In this document: positions 35,547 through 44,936 of the stretch, piece after piece
Numbering within the stretch: the stretch's first letter is position 1
Layout: the number at the start of each line of letters is the position of its first letter
Assembly: GCA_028689205.1 (NCBI GenBank)
Contig: JAQTWP010000003.1
Coordinates: 62,001 to 126,000, forward strand
From: Candidatus Altimarinota bacterium
Lineage (GTDB): Bacteria; Patescibacteriota; Gracilibacteria; BD1-5; UBA2023
Reading direction: 5' to 3'
DNA: 64,000 nucleotides
Program-made: the position numbers and the translations under genes
The notes under the pieces: model-generated
The model's database searches: none
What the model saw: only the letters and a program-made list of their open reading frames with translations
What the model was told of the DNA's origin: nothing

Positions 35547-36914
35547 TTATGCAAAAACTTTTTCTCATTCATTTTTTGTAGATTTTTTTGCAATAGCAGC
35601 AATTGTATTCTCAAAATTAAACGAACTATAAACTCAGTTTTTATAGAAATTGGTTTTAGTATTTAATTTGTTTTCAAAATCTTGTTTATTTCAAATTCTT
35701 TTAGATAAATCTGTTGGATCATAAGAATTAATTAAATCAAGCTTTTTAAGAGTTGCAAGAATAATAAGTCTTTCAATACTAGTAAGTCAATCTTTTTTAT
35801 CGATATTTAATTGTATTCAAGCTGTATTGAATTTATTAATATTGAAGAACATATTCCTTATATTTTTTTCTCCAAGACATGTTATTCAAGTTTTATCTAA
35901 GAAAATAATACTTGAAGTTTTATTGAATACATTAGTAAGAGATTCTCAGTCAAGAGGATTAGAGTATTCGTATTTAAATCCAAGTCCGCTTAGTATAATT
36001 TTTTTACCATCTGGAGAAAGTTTAAGTTCATTTCATTCTCATAAAGATACTTCATTTTTTAATTTTCAAGTATTTGTATCAATATTTGCTTTAAGTTTTC
36101 ATAGGATTTTCTGATCTTCCGAAGAAATTCCTGATTGTGTTTTCAGTGTATCAAAAGTCTTACCAAAATCAGTCGTTGGAGTTTCTTTTATTGTTATTTC
36201 CTGTTTATTTTCAGTTTTTATACCATTATTAAAAGTTTTTCATTGACTTCATAAACCTAATCATACAGCTCACGCAAGTATTCAATTAGTACTATTTACT
36301 TGAGAATTTTTATTAATTAATCAATTATCTATTGCATGATTTATAGCTGCATCATTTTGCAACTTAGATGGATCAAAAGGTTTTGAATTAATTACAAAAG
36401 TATTATTACTGCTTTTTGAACTTAATCAGTTAGATTCTGCATATTCCCTTTCTGCAGTATCCATTAGTTTATCTAGATATGCTTTGGCTTTTATATATTC
36501 AGTTTTTAATATTTCTGGATTTAATCTCGTCAAAAGTTCTGCTTGTTTATTTTCAATTGATAGATGTTTTCTAGAAATATTTTCTGCAATAGTATTTATA
36601 ATAGAAAGAATTTGTTTTTTGAGAGTTGTTCTAGTAATATCATCCAGTCACTTATAATTATTTTCTCAAATAACTTGAAAATAAGCTTCTTCATTCTCCT
36701 CAAGAATATCCATTCATTTATCTACTAGATTATCAAAATGAAGTTTTTCAACATCTTTTAAAAGAGCAAGTTCACTATTTCTGGCTTGTGCAATTTGCTC
36801 TTGAGTTTTTTTATTAAGAGCATTTAATTGTTCTGTAATATCTAGATTAGATTTTGATATAGTATTTTTATATCAAGAATTTGGGTTATTTATTTTTTTT
36901 GTTTCAATTGTCAT
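35547..36914 (-). CDS. Hypothetical 455-aa helical protein
   Basis: A 455-aa protein with a coiled-coil N-terminal half (residues about 20-175), a short Gly/Ala stretch near 225 (GILAGAVGLGLG, several UGA), and a globular C-terminal part. No family is recognised. Composition resembles the two giant proteins convergent with it, so it may belong to the same system (inference from position and composition only). The 170 bases upstream of its start hold no gene. Confidence 0.65.
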
Positions 36915-37084
36915 AGTTTTATGTTTAAATTACTCACTGATTTTACCATATAAATTCAGTTTTCGCAAAAATCAGCATTCTTTTGGACTATAAAAATTGT
37001 TAAATTCAATAAATTAAAAATATTATGACTTGAAAGAGATAAAATTTCTTCTATACTTAAAATATATTCACTCAAAAATTAAAA

Positions 37085-37798
37085 ATGTACAACTCTAGTT
37101 TCCATATCCGCAAACCTATTTCTAATAATTCTTTTTCTTATAGAATGAGAACTGGAAGAAATTTGTATGTGCCCAATATAGTTAATTGAATTATAGGCGA
37201 TTTAGAAATCTGAAACAAAATTGTATTCGAGGAATGTGATGACGTCTGAGAAATAATATCTTTCAAATGACTTAAGAATTTTATAAAAACAGATATAGCT
37301 TGAGTACCAACCTATATTTTTGATAATCATAATCACGCTTTCTTTTTCTGGAATGAAGCAATAATTGAATGAAAAATCAAAGCCTGAGCAACTCTAGTAC
37401 ATATTGATGAACATTCTGATTTGGCAGAACCTAGCGAATATCTAGAAAAGAATACATCTTTAGAAGAAGTGTTCTTATATACTAATTCAGTCTTGAATGT
37501 AGGTAATTATATCAAACCTGCAATTAATTCTTGAATAATTAATAAGTTAATAAAAGTTACAAGTGAAGAAGAATTAGATAATCTCTTAAGTGAAATTGAA
37601 TGAGAAAAAAACGACATAATTCTTAACTTGGATATTGATTTTTTCTCTCCTTGAATGGAATATATTAACTACGATAAAAAGAAAAAACTAATTCAAGAAG
37701 TTGCAGCTAAATCCCAACTTATAACAATCGCCACTTCCCCATTTTTTATAAATCAAAAAAAAGCAATTGAAGTTATACAAGATTTATTCTGAGTCTAA
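37085..37798 (+). CDS. UPF0489 (C5orf22-like) domain protein
   Basis: A 237-aa protein. The segments YIFDNHNHAFFFWNEA, TLVHIDEHSDLAEP and LNLDIDFFSPG, in this order, match the UPF0489 family, whose members have conserved His/Asp patterns reminiscent of arginase-like metal sites. The enzymatic role of the family is not established. The stop codon overlaps the complementary stop of the convergent phosphopantetheinyl transferase gene. Confidence 0.7.
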
Positions 37799-38399
37799 AC
37801 TACAACAGAATAATAAAGTTGTTTTTCTTTATCTTTTCAGCTAAAAACCTTGAAGTAATTATCTTCGAATTTTAGCATCAAAACAAGATTGAATTCAACA
37901 TCTCCAATAACATTCTTTTCTTCTATAATTCTAAAAATCTCAACATCATACATATCGTCAATTGATAATTCGAAAAAAACTTTATAAGTGATTCTTTTGC
38001 AGTCCATCAGGTATAAAAACTAGTGAAATTCTTTCAACCCAAAATATCTAATTCCCTATCAGTGAAATATTCGAAAACACTTTCATCTCTTTCTTTGTAT
38101 TTCTCAATATCAAGTCATAAGAAGTCATCACTTATTCAGACAAAAATATTTCAGTCTTTATGAGAAATTGCATAAGTAAAATTCTCGAATTGTTCTTCTT
38201 CGAAATCAAGCGCTGGAACATAATTAGCAATTCCTAATTCTTCTGAAGCGAGTTTTGAAACCATATATCTAGAAACAATACTGTCCTCGTAAGAGTGAAA
38301 TTTAGTTTCTTTCAAATCTTTCAGATAATCTTTATCAAAAAAATCCTCGGCTTCTTTTATAAGCTCTTTATTTACTTCAAGTAGTTTTAATTTTATCAT
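37795..38399 (-). pseudogene. 4'-phosphopantetheinyl transferase (Sfp-type) with a frameshift
   Basis: The N-terminal 140 residues carry Sfp-family hallmarks: AISHKDG, LGLDIEKYKERD, FEYFTDRELDIL and WTAKES. Near 37975-37982 a run of seven T on the minus strand shifts the frame. As given, translation ends at TAG 37923-37925 (158 aa). One extra base restores a smooth 201-aa protein ending VVV at 37795. Sfp-type enzymes attach the phosphopantetheine arm to carrier proteins. The shift is in a homopolymer, so either recent decay, a sequencing error or slippage is possible. Confidence 0.65.
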
Positions 38400-38573
38400 A
38401 GATATATTGTTAAAATAACATAAATGATAATAAGCAAAAAGTTATAAAATTCAATTAACTTTATATAAAAATAAAAGTAATCTATATATAATTCCAATAC
38501 AAATTAACGAATAATTGCCAAAAAAACAATAATATGCAATAATATATCACAGATATAACTTAATTCGCAGTTT

Positions 38574-38900
38574 ATGGATATTTATAATCAACTTGATATG
38601 ATTTTCGATACAGATTCATCTCTATCAAATAAACAAAAAATTGAAAAAATCCAAGAACTTCTAAAAAACAACAAATCCGAACTAAATGAACTCAAAGTTC
38701 AGATAATAACCATGGAAAAGCTAAAATCAATGAATATAAGTACAGATAGTGTACAATCCGGACTGAACTCACTCAAGATAGAACTAGAGTCAAAAGTAAA
38801 AGATGAAGAAATCCTAACTAATATAGAATCCAATCTAAAAGAATCTCCACAACCAAAAAAAAGAAAGAAAAAAAGAAAGAAAACTATTAAGAAAAAGTAA
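38574..38900 (+). CDS. Small coiled-coil protein with lysine-rich tail
   Basis: A 108-aa protein: a helical, coiled-coil-like body (residues 10-90) and a strongly basic tail KKRKKKRKKTIKKK. The tail resembles nucleic-acid-binding histone-H1-like extensions, so DNA or RNA binding is plausible but unproven. It has just one glycine, coded GGA. It ends next to a cluster of dispersed repeats. Confidence 0.6.
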   Translation: MDIYNQLDMIFDTDSSLSNKQKIEKIQELLKNNKSELNELKVQIITMEKLKSMNISTDSVQSGLNSLKIELESKVKDEEILTNIESNLKESPQPKKRKKKRKKTIKKK

Positions 38901-38932
38901 AATCCTCCTTAAATTCTGTCATTCCTCTTATA

Positions 38933-39191
38933 TTGTCATTCTGAACTTGATTCAGAATCTGTTAAAATCAAATACTCCATTTTCATCATTCCTCTCATAT
39001 AGTCATCTTGAGCTTCAAGGTGAATTGAAATTTGTTCAAGAGAGGGACGACCTGGGTGGTATCGAAAGGTCTAATAAAATTATTTCACAAAAATATTGTC
39101 ATTTCGAGTGACTACGAGAAATCTTCCTTAGCTTCCTTATAATAAAATAATCATTCCTTATCATCTTGAGCTTGTCGAAAGATATATTAAA
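38933..39191. repeat. Cluster of dispersed palindromic repeats
   Basis: The gap 38901-39277 has no gene. It contains several related units: GTCATTCTGAACTTGATTCAGAATCT (38935-38960), two GTCATC/ATCTTGAGCTT units (about 39003-39070 and 39161-39189), and GTCATTTCGAG...GAGAAATCTTCCTTAG (39097-39131). The last matches the copy embedded in pbpC. Confidence 0.75.
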
Positions 39192-39277
39192 ATCATTCCC
39201 AAAAAACCAATATTCAAAAAACTTTTTTGTTTTCTGAGTATTTTTTTATACTGGTTAAAATTAATTTAAAAAAGTTC

Positions 39278-39712
39278 ATGACTTCAATTGCACTAGATAA
39301 TATTGCATTAAGATTTAACCTGAATTTTTGGATCGTAAAATCTTGGGTAGAGAAAGAAAAAATCGAAACAGAAGAGCAAGCTACTGTATTTTTCGAAGAA
39401 AATCTTCACTTCATAAAAGCAACTCCGTTCGTGAAATGGGTTGGTTGAAAAAGACAATTAATTAAACAATTAGAACAATTATTTCCAAAAGAATTCAATA
39501 ATTATTTTGAGCCATTTATCTGATGATGAGCGGTCTTTTTTAATATCCAGAAACCAAAATCATTCTTGTCTGATATCAATGAGGAATTAATTAATACTTA
39601 TCAAATAGTAAAAACTAAACCAAACGAATTAATTAACTATTTAGAAAATATTTCCTCAATGTCATTCCGCACCTGATGCGGAATCTGTAAAGATATAAAT
39701 CCTATTTTTTAG
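39278..39712 (+). pseudogene. dam: Truncated Dam-type DNA adenine methylase
   Basis: The 144-codon frame contains the N-terminal third of a D12-class adenine methylase: FVKWVGGKRQLIKQL (motif X), YFEPFIGGGAVFFN (motif I, AdoMet binding) and FLSDINEELINTYQIVK. Homology stops after LENISS, exactly where a palindromic repeat begins (39661-39688). The catalytic DPPY motif and about half of a normal 270-aa Dam are missing, so it cannot methylate. About 48 extra residues precede motif X and look helix-turn-helix-like. The DpnI homologue starts 59 bases downstream. Confidence 0.85.
39661..39688. repeat. Palindromic repeat truncating the dam remnant
   Basis: GTCATTCCGCACCTGATGCGGAATCTGT, a perfect inner palindrome ATTCCGCA/TGCGGAAT of the dispersed family, at the point where Dam homology ends. 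Confidence 0.8.
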
Positions 39713-39771
39713 ATTACATTAAAATATTTTATAAAGAAAAATGAGTAAACTTAACAGAATAACTTAATTTT

Positions 39772-40536
39772 ATGCCATATTTATCTTGTAATCATCCAAT
39801 AGCAAAGAATATCCCTAAAAAAGATACTCAGCAAATAATAAAAGCTATAACTGAACATTGGACAGCAAATAATATTTTTTGTCCAATTTGTTGAAGTTCT
39901 TTAGATAAACATAAAATAGATAGGCCTATTAATGATTTATTTTGTATAGATTGTAACAATGATTTTGAACTGAAAGCTAGTAAATGAAAATTTACTAAAA
40001 TGCTACCTGCTGGAAATTATCAAAAAGCAATTGATACAATTACAAACAAGCCAATGCATTTGTTTGTACTAAAATATTCTGAAGATTATACTGTTACAAA
40101 TTTTTTAGTTGTACCTAAATATTTTTTTACTTCTGAAATAGTAAAAAAAAGACCTAATGCGTTAAAAGATAGACCTAATTATTTTATGTCTGATATAAAT
40201 TTTTCAAATATTCCTGAAAGTTGAAAAATTCATTATATTTCAAATTGAACATATAAAACTAGAACTGAAATATTAAAAGAATGGGAAAAAATTAAATTTC
40301 TAGAAAAGGAAAAAGCAAGTTCAAAAGGTTGGATTTTTGATATAATGATTTGCATTGAAAAATTGAATAAAAATGAATTCCATTTAAAAGAATTAAATAT
40401 TTTTATCGATGAATTATCATATAAGCATCCAGAAAATAATAATATTGAACCAAAAATTAGACAGCAATTACAATTATTAAGAAACAAATGATATTTAGAA
40501 TTTATTGATTGAAAATGAAATTATAGAGTTTTATAA
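39772..40536 (+). CDS. dpnI: DpnI-like methyl-directed restriction endonuclease (cuts G-m6A-TC)
   Basis: A 254-aa protein, the same length as pneumococcal DpnI as I recall it. The PD-(D/E)xK site is intact: Asp55, then Glu66-Leu-Lys68 in the segment DLFCIDCNNDFELKAS. A zinc site is formed by Cys37, Cys40, Cys58 and Cys61. The C-terminal winged helix is conserved, with SSKGWIFDIMICI and RQQLQLLRNKGYLEF. DpnI cleaves adenine-methylated GATC. Several glycines are UGA, so the gene is adapted to the host code. It lies directly after the dam remnant, the expected outcome if the two activities cannot coexist. Confidence 0.93.
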
Positions 40537-40749
40537 TTTTTCAAAAATGTATACTCAAAAAACATTTGAATTATCTTTGGTTAATAATTATTTTAAATAA
40601 AAAATATATTTTTATAATAATGATTTCATCTCACTAAATTAACAACTTTTCAATATATTTTGTCTATTTATAGATCTTTCTGATCTTTTAAATTTGCTTT
40701 TTCATAAAAAATCATTAGATCATGATCGTTTATCATCTAATAATAATTT
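40537..40749. other. Intergenic region with four clustered GATC sites
   Basis: No gene is seen. GATC occurs at 40673, 40682, 40718 and 40724, four sites in 55 bases of very AT-rich DNA. The region lies between the DpnI homologue, whose target is methylated GATC, and a hypothetical gene. Confidence 0.5.
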
Positions 40750-41178
40750 ATGAAAATCTCTAGAGAACTTGCTATTATAATTTTGAAATATTTGTTCAAA
40801 AATTCAAAATTTTATTTTCCGTTTATTATTGTATGTAAAGAATATTCTCCTGAAGATGATGATTTTTTAGAAGTATGTCCTAATGAGTGGCAATCTATAG
40901 AAGATAACGAAGTTTATCAAACTTTTGAACTTTGGGAGAATTTACAAAATTTGGATGAAATAACTCTTAAATTATTGTCAAAATGATTTATTGATAATAT
41001 TACTGAAAATAATCTAGAGAATGAGATTAAAACTCAAGTAAAATGTTATAAGAAACTCTATAAAGTAAAGCTGATTGAAAGTGCTAAAATCAAAGAATAT
41101 TGAGAGAACGAATTTTTTGGATGAAAAGTAGAAGCTTATGAAGATGTTTTGAATATATTAAAGAACTATAAAACATAA
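40750..41178 (+). CDS. Hypothetical protein in defence region
   Basis: A 142-aa acidic protein (MKISRELAIIILKYLF at the start, then ECPNEW-like acidic middle, helical C terminus). It contains UGA glycines near residues 78, 118 and 125, so earlier TGA codons are internal. No family is recognised. A long AT-rich inverted repeat (41181-41220) follows. Confidence 0.6.
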
Positions 41179-41223
41179 CTTAATTTTAATTAAAAAAATC
41201 ATTTATTTAATTAAAATTATTTT

Positions 41224-41460
41224 ATGATCAAATATATATTTCTTACTTTTGAATGATATACTTATCAACCATATAGTGAATCAGCAGAGCCAGATGTTGA
41301 AAACGTACAAATGATATGAATTTGAGAATGAAATTCAAAGTCTGAGGCTTTTGAAGATTTAAAAGAAAAGAATGAATGGTTAATAGCAACTACTTTTAAT
41401 GAATTATATTGTTATGAATTAAAGAATACTAATATTGAATACTTTAATTTGAAGGAATAA
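41224..41460 (+). CDS. Hypothetical small protein upstream of decayed methyltransferase
   Basis: A 78-aa protein with four UGA glycines, mixed alpha/beta by appearance and acidic. It starts just after the AT-rich inverted repeat 41181-41220. Its frame continues after TAA 41458 directly into the methyltransferase remnant, so the two could once have been one gene, or the methyltransferase could have lost its own start. No family is recognised. Confidence 0.5.
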
Positions 41461-42296
41461 TATACTTTCGAACCTCAGACTTCTACGGTTTGGAGCTTTC
41501 CTCGTCGTGGGAACTGGGCAACTCACAATAGTAAATATCGTGTAATTGGTCACCTGATGTAGTTAGGAATCTTGTTTTGAGATATTCTGAGGAATGAGAT
41601 TTACTTCTTGATCCGATGATTGGAGGCGGTACAACCGCGATAGAATGCAAGCTATTAAATAGGAATTTAATTGCTTATGACATTAATCCGAATGCGATTA
41701 AGTTAACTGAAAAGGCTTTAGATTTTGAAATTGAGGATTTAAATGCTGGATTCCCGATTTCTCGGGAATGACAATGTAAGACCAGATGACAGGAACAAAA
41801 TGATTCAAATATATTCTCCCCTCTACCTATGGGAGAGGGGTCGGGGGTGAGGGCTAAAGAATGACAGATTAAATTAAAATTAAATGATTCAAGAAGTTTA
41901 GATAAAATTAAAGATGAACAGATAGATTTTGTTCTTAATCACCCACCTTACGTTGATATAATTAAATATTCTGATTGAATTGAATGAGATTTATCTCAGA
42001 TTCACGACTTAGAGAAGTTCTGTGATGAATATGAAAAAGTGATAGAAGAGTTCTACAGAGTCCTAAAACCTGGTAAATTCTGCGCAATATTGATTGGCGA
42101 TACAAGACGTGAGAAAATGTATCAACCACTTGCTTTTATGGTTTTACAGAGATTTCTAAAAGTATGATTCAAACTAAAAGAAGATATTGTGAAAGTTCAA
42201 CATAATTGCCAAGCAACAGGTTTTTGGAAAACAAACAGTATAAAACATAACTTTCTCCTCATTATGCACGAACATTTATTTATTTTTCAGAAATAG
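41461..42296 (+). pseudogene. Decayed DNA methyltransferase (HPPY motif)
   Basis: Homology starts without any start codon at TFEPQTSTVWSFPRRGNWATH and continues through the AdoMet motif LLDPMIGGGTTAIECK, then the catalytic motif NHPPYVDIIKYS and YRVLKPGKFCAILIGDTRR, ending at TAG 42294. Three defects are visible: no start, a one-base deletion near 41542 (TATCGTG then AATTGG), and a ~130-base insertion of palindromic repeats (41744-41875) that adds about 40 residues in frame. The family is class-beta-like amino-methyltransferases acting on cytosine-N4 or adenine-N6. It probably no longer works. Confidence 0.8.
41744..41875. repeat. Composite palindromic repeats inside methyltransferase remnant
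   Basis: Two unlike palindromic units in tandem: ATTCCCGATTTCTCGGGAAT, a member of the dispersed GTCATTCCCG family, and CTCCCCTCTACCTATGGGAG followed by AGGGGTCGGGGGTGAGGG. Both are very GC-rich compared with the surrounding gene. Confidence 0.75.
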
Positions 42297-42308
42297 AAAC
42301 CCTCAACT

Positions 42309-42490
42309 AATCCTCCTCTTTTCAGGATTTGGGACGCCCGCAGGAATTACTCTTTAGACAAAGAAATCCCCCTAGCCCCCCCTTTTTTTTTGATAAAGGG
42401 GGAAGACGAAGTATGAGTCGGGGGATTATCTCAGAGTAACAAGAATCCTATCTCAAAACTTTTGCTATACTTTTGGTTACAAAAGTATAC
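42309..42490. repeat. Left ~175-bp direct repeat flanking the AbiE pair
   Basis: This stretch, part of a 378-base gap without a gene, matches 43978-44150 along its length (TCAGGATTTGGGACGCCCG, AAAGAAATCCCCCTAGCCCC, GGGGGAAGACGAAG, TCTCAGAGTAA, CTTTTGCTATACTTTTGGTT). It contains nested inverted repeats (AATCCCCC with GGGGGATT; CCCCCTTT with AAAGGGGG). No transposase is present, so it may be a small non-autonomous element. Confidence 0.85.
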
Positions 42491-42674
42491 TTGGATTTGT
42501 TTGAATATTATTTTAATTAGACCCATTCGACAGACTCAGGGTGACAACAATGAACGCATCACAAGAATACTTCCTTACGGGTGCTCAAAATTACAAATAT
42601 TCAGAAATAAATTTGCTTTTTTATCCGAAAATATATATAATAGACAACAGAAGTATATAATAATATTACTTGCG

Positions 42675-43244
42675 ATGTCTAGAAGTATAATTAAATTAAT
42701 GAATTACAAGAGTACAATATTCGATTATGGTGATTTTTCTATTATATTCGATGAGTATAACAGAGACTATCTGAAAACAAAAATAGCAAAATTGTGCGAA
42801 GAAGAGATACTTGTCAGATTAACAAAAGGTATTTATTATCTAAAAGATAGGTGATACGATTCTTTTGAATTACCTACCAAACTATATTCCCCTTCTTATA
42901 TTTCATTTCATAGTGCCCTATATCATCACTCTATGATTTTCCAACTTCCTAACAGGATTAGTTTTGCTTACAAAAGGAATATAGAGAAAACTATATGAAA
43001 AGATATTATATATTCTAAAAGGTTAAAAGAAGAAATTCTGTATAATTTATCCTGAATAATTACCACTTGAGCGTTTTCGATTGCCGATAAGGAAAGAGCT
43101 TTTTTGGATACGCTATATATTTATGGTGATTTTTATTTTGATAATCTGAATGAATTAGATAAAAATAAAGTTATAGAAATGTTAGAAATCTACAAAAATA
43201 AAAGTTTTTCAAAGAAAATAGAATTATATCTTAAAAAAATATAA
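42675..43244 (+). CDS. abiEi: AbiEi-type antitoxin/transcriptional regulator
   Basis: A 189-aa protein. The N-terminal winged helix reads FDYGDFSIIFDEYNRDYLKT then LTKGIYYLKD (residues 15-60), and the C-terminal half (SYISFHSALYHH, ADKERAFLDTLYI) matches AbiEi antitoxins. It neutralises and autorepresses its partner AbiEii. The frame stays open upstream to 42462, but ATG 42675 gives the normal family length. The next gene starts 1 base after its stop. Confidence 0.82.
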
Positions 43245-43245
43245 T

Positions 43246-43947
43246 ATGAGTGCAATTTTGGCAAGGATAGACTCGTCCAAACATAAGGAAATAATGGTTA
43301 GAATATTACATGATATATATTCTAATAAGAATCTGAAAGATAAGCTAGTTTTCAAATGATGAACAGCTCTTTATTTGTTTTATTCTTTAAATAGATTTTC
43401 TACTGATTTGAATTTTGATTTGCTAAGCTGAGATGAAAATATTATTATCAAAGAAATTGAACGCATAGCTTCTAAATACGGAGAAATCAAGAATATCTAT
43501 AATAAAAGATATACTATTTTTTTGGTTATTTCATATTGATGAATAGATCATAATATAAAAATAGAAATTAATAAAAGATGAATATCTTGAAAATATGAAA
43601 TCAAGAATTTGATATGAATTAATATTCTCACTATGGCCTTGAGCTCAATGACAGCGAATAAACTTATAGCACTTACGAGTAGAACTGCTCTAGCGAATAG
43701 AGATTTATATGATATTGATTATATTTTTAAGAATAATTTAACAGTAGATGAAGACATTATAAAAAACAAAACTGGACTTTCGATAAAAGAATATTATGTA
43801 AAATGCTTAGAATTCCTTAATAATCTGGGTGATAAATACAATATTCTTGATTGAATGTGAGCGGCACTAGATGAAAAACAAAAGTATTATGTAAAAAATA
43901 AACTCCTAGATTATCTCAAAAAAGAATTCGCACTCAGAAGTTTATAA
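43246..43947 (+). CDS. abiEii: AbiEii-type nucleotidyltransferase toxin
   Basis: A 233-aa nucleotidyltransferase. The DNA-polymerase-beta-like motif is KGGTALYLFYSLNRFSTDLN followed by FD (residues about 38-60), and a later block reads KLIALTSRTALANRDLYDID, as in AbiEii/JHP933-family toxins. These toxins cause abortive infection by modifying RNA ends or nucleotides. It is tightly coupled to the upstream antitoxin. One acidic residue of the usual DxD pair appears as Asn (TDLNFD), which may weaken catalysis. Confidence 0.82.
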
Positions 43948-43977
43948 AGATATTTTGAGAATAATAAAAATCTAATT

Positions 43978-44150
43978 AATCCTCATTATTTCAGGATTTA
44001 GGACGCCCGAAGGAAGTTCTCTTTAGATAAAGAAATCCCCCTAGCCCCGTTTGACAAAAGGGGGAAGACGAAGAATGAGTCGGGGAATTATCTCAGAGTA
44101 ATTAGAATCCTATATCAAACTTTTGCTATACTTTTGGTTACAAAAGTATA
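43978..44150. repeat. Right ~175-bp direct repeat flanking the AbiE pair
   Basis: Same order and orientation of blocks as 42309-42490, with a shorter central hairpin. Together they frame 42491-43977, which contains exactly the AbiEi/AbiEii operon. Confidence 0.85.
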
Positions 44151-44192
44151 TTATACCTTTAAATTAATATTATATTCCAAAAATAACTTCTT

Positions 44193-44441
44193 ATGTACTA
44201 CTTATACATCCTAGAATGCGCCGACTCTACTCTGTACACTGGAATTACAGTAGATTTGGAGCGTAGAGTTGAAGAACATAATAATTCCAAACTTGGGGCA
44301 AAGTATACTAGTGCACGCCGTCCTGTGAAAGTTATATACTCTGCTAGTTTTGAGAATAGATCCCTAGCTTCTAAAGAAGAATATAGAGTCAAGAAGTTGA
44401 ATAGAGATGAGAAACTTGAACTTATTAACTGAAAAAAATAA
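44193..44441 (+). CDS. GIY-YIG domain protein (UPF0213-like)
   Basis: An 82-aa single-domain GIY-YIG nuclease-like protein: YYLYILECADSTLYTGIT at the start, conserved Arg in LERRVEEHN, Tyr in KYTSARRP, and Glu in SKEEYRVKKL. Free-standing members of this size are common and of uncertain role, perhaps DNA repair. The stop overlaps the ATG of the next gene (TAATG). Confidence 0.88.
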
Positions 44442-44857
44442 TGAAACCTCAAATTTCTTTTTCATTCGATGATACAATAATCCCAAAAGATAGGGATGTT
44501 TTAGCAAGTAATATTCTAGTCGATAGAGGATCTAGATATTGATATGCTTTTTCTTTTGCCGAATGAAAAGAAGATTTGAAAAAATTCCTAAAACTTGTAA
44601 GGTCAACTAAACCATTCGACAGTGCTGATCATTGTAGCTACGCATATAGATTGAGGTCTCCAGAATGAATTATAGTTGAGTGAAAAACTGACGATTGAGA
44701 AACCTGAGCAGGGCTATGTATACTTAGAGAACTCAAAAGGAAAAATGTAGAACAAGCGGTTCTTGTAGTAAGTCGCCATTTTGGTTGAATATATCTTCAA
44801 GCTGATAGATATAGAAATATTGTAGACGTTGCAAGAATGTGAATAAATAAAATGTAG
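44441..44857 (+). CDS. IMPACT/YigZ family protein
   Basis: A 138-aa protein with the IMPACT N-terminal domain signature: ADHCSYAYRLRS, KTDDGETGAG and VVSRHFGGIYLQADR. Family members bind ribosome-linked factors; the bacterial role is unclear. It is shorter than E. coli YigZ (about 205 aa) and lacks its C-terminal domain. It is translationally coupled to the GIY-YIG gene. Confidence 0.8.
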
Positions 44858-44864
44858 ATTATAA

Positions 44865-44892
44865 TTGACAAAACGCATTTAATTCCTATAAA
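44865..44892 (+). promoter_or_regulatory. Near-consensus sigma-70 promoter of the foreign operon
   Basis: TTGACA (44865-44870), 16-base spacer, TATAAA (44887-44892). It lies 45 bases before the first gene of the UGA-free operon, whose Shine-Dalgarno AAGGAGG is at 44922-44928. Confidence 0.65.
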
Positions 44893-44936
44893 AGATAAAC
44901 TAAAAACAAAAACAAACCTATAAGGAGGTCGTAGTT

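Noticed and set aside
42462-42674. Upstream extension of the AbiEi frame
   Set aside because: The extra 71 codons overlap the direct repeat and do not resemble AbiEi; ATG 42675 gives the normal family length.
43246-43947. Separate standard-code ORF at 43633-43854
   Set aside because: It is only the middle of AbiEii, isolated by TGA codons that encode glycine.
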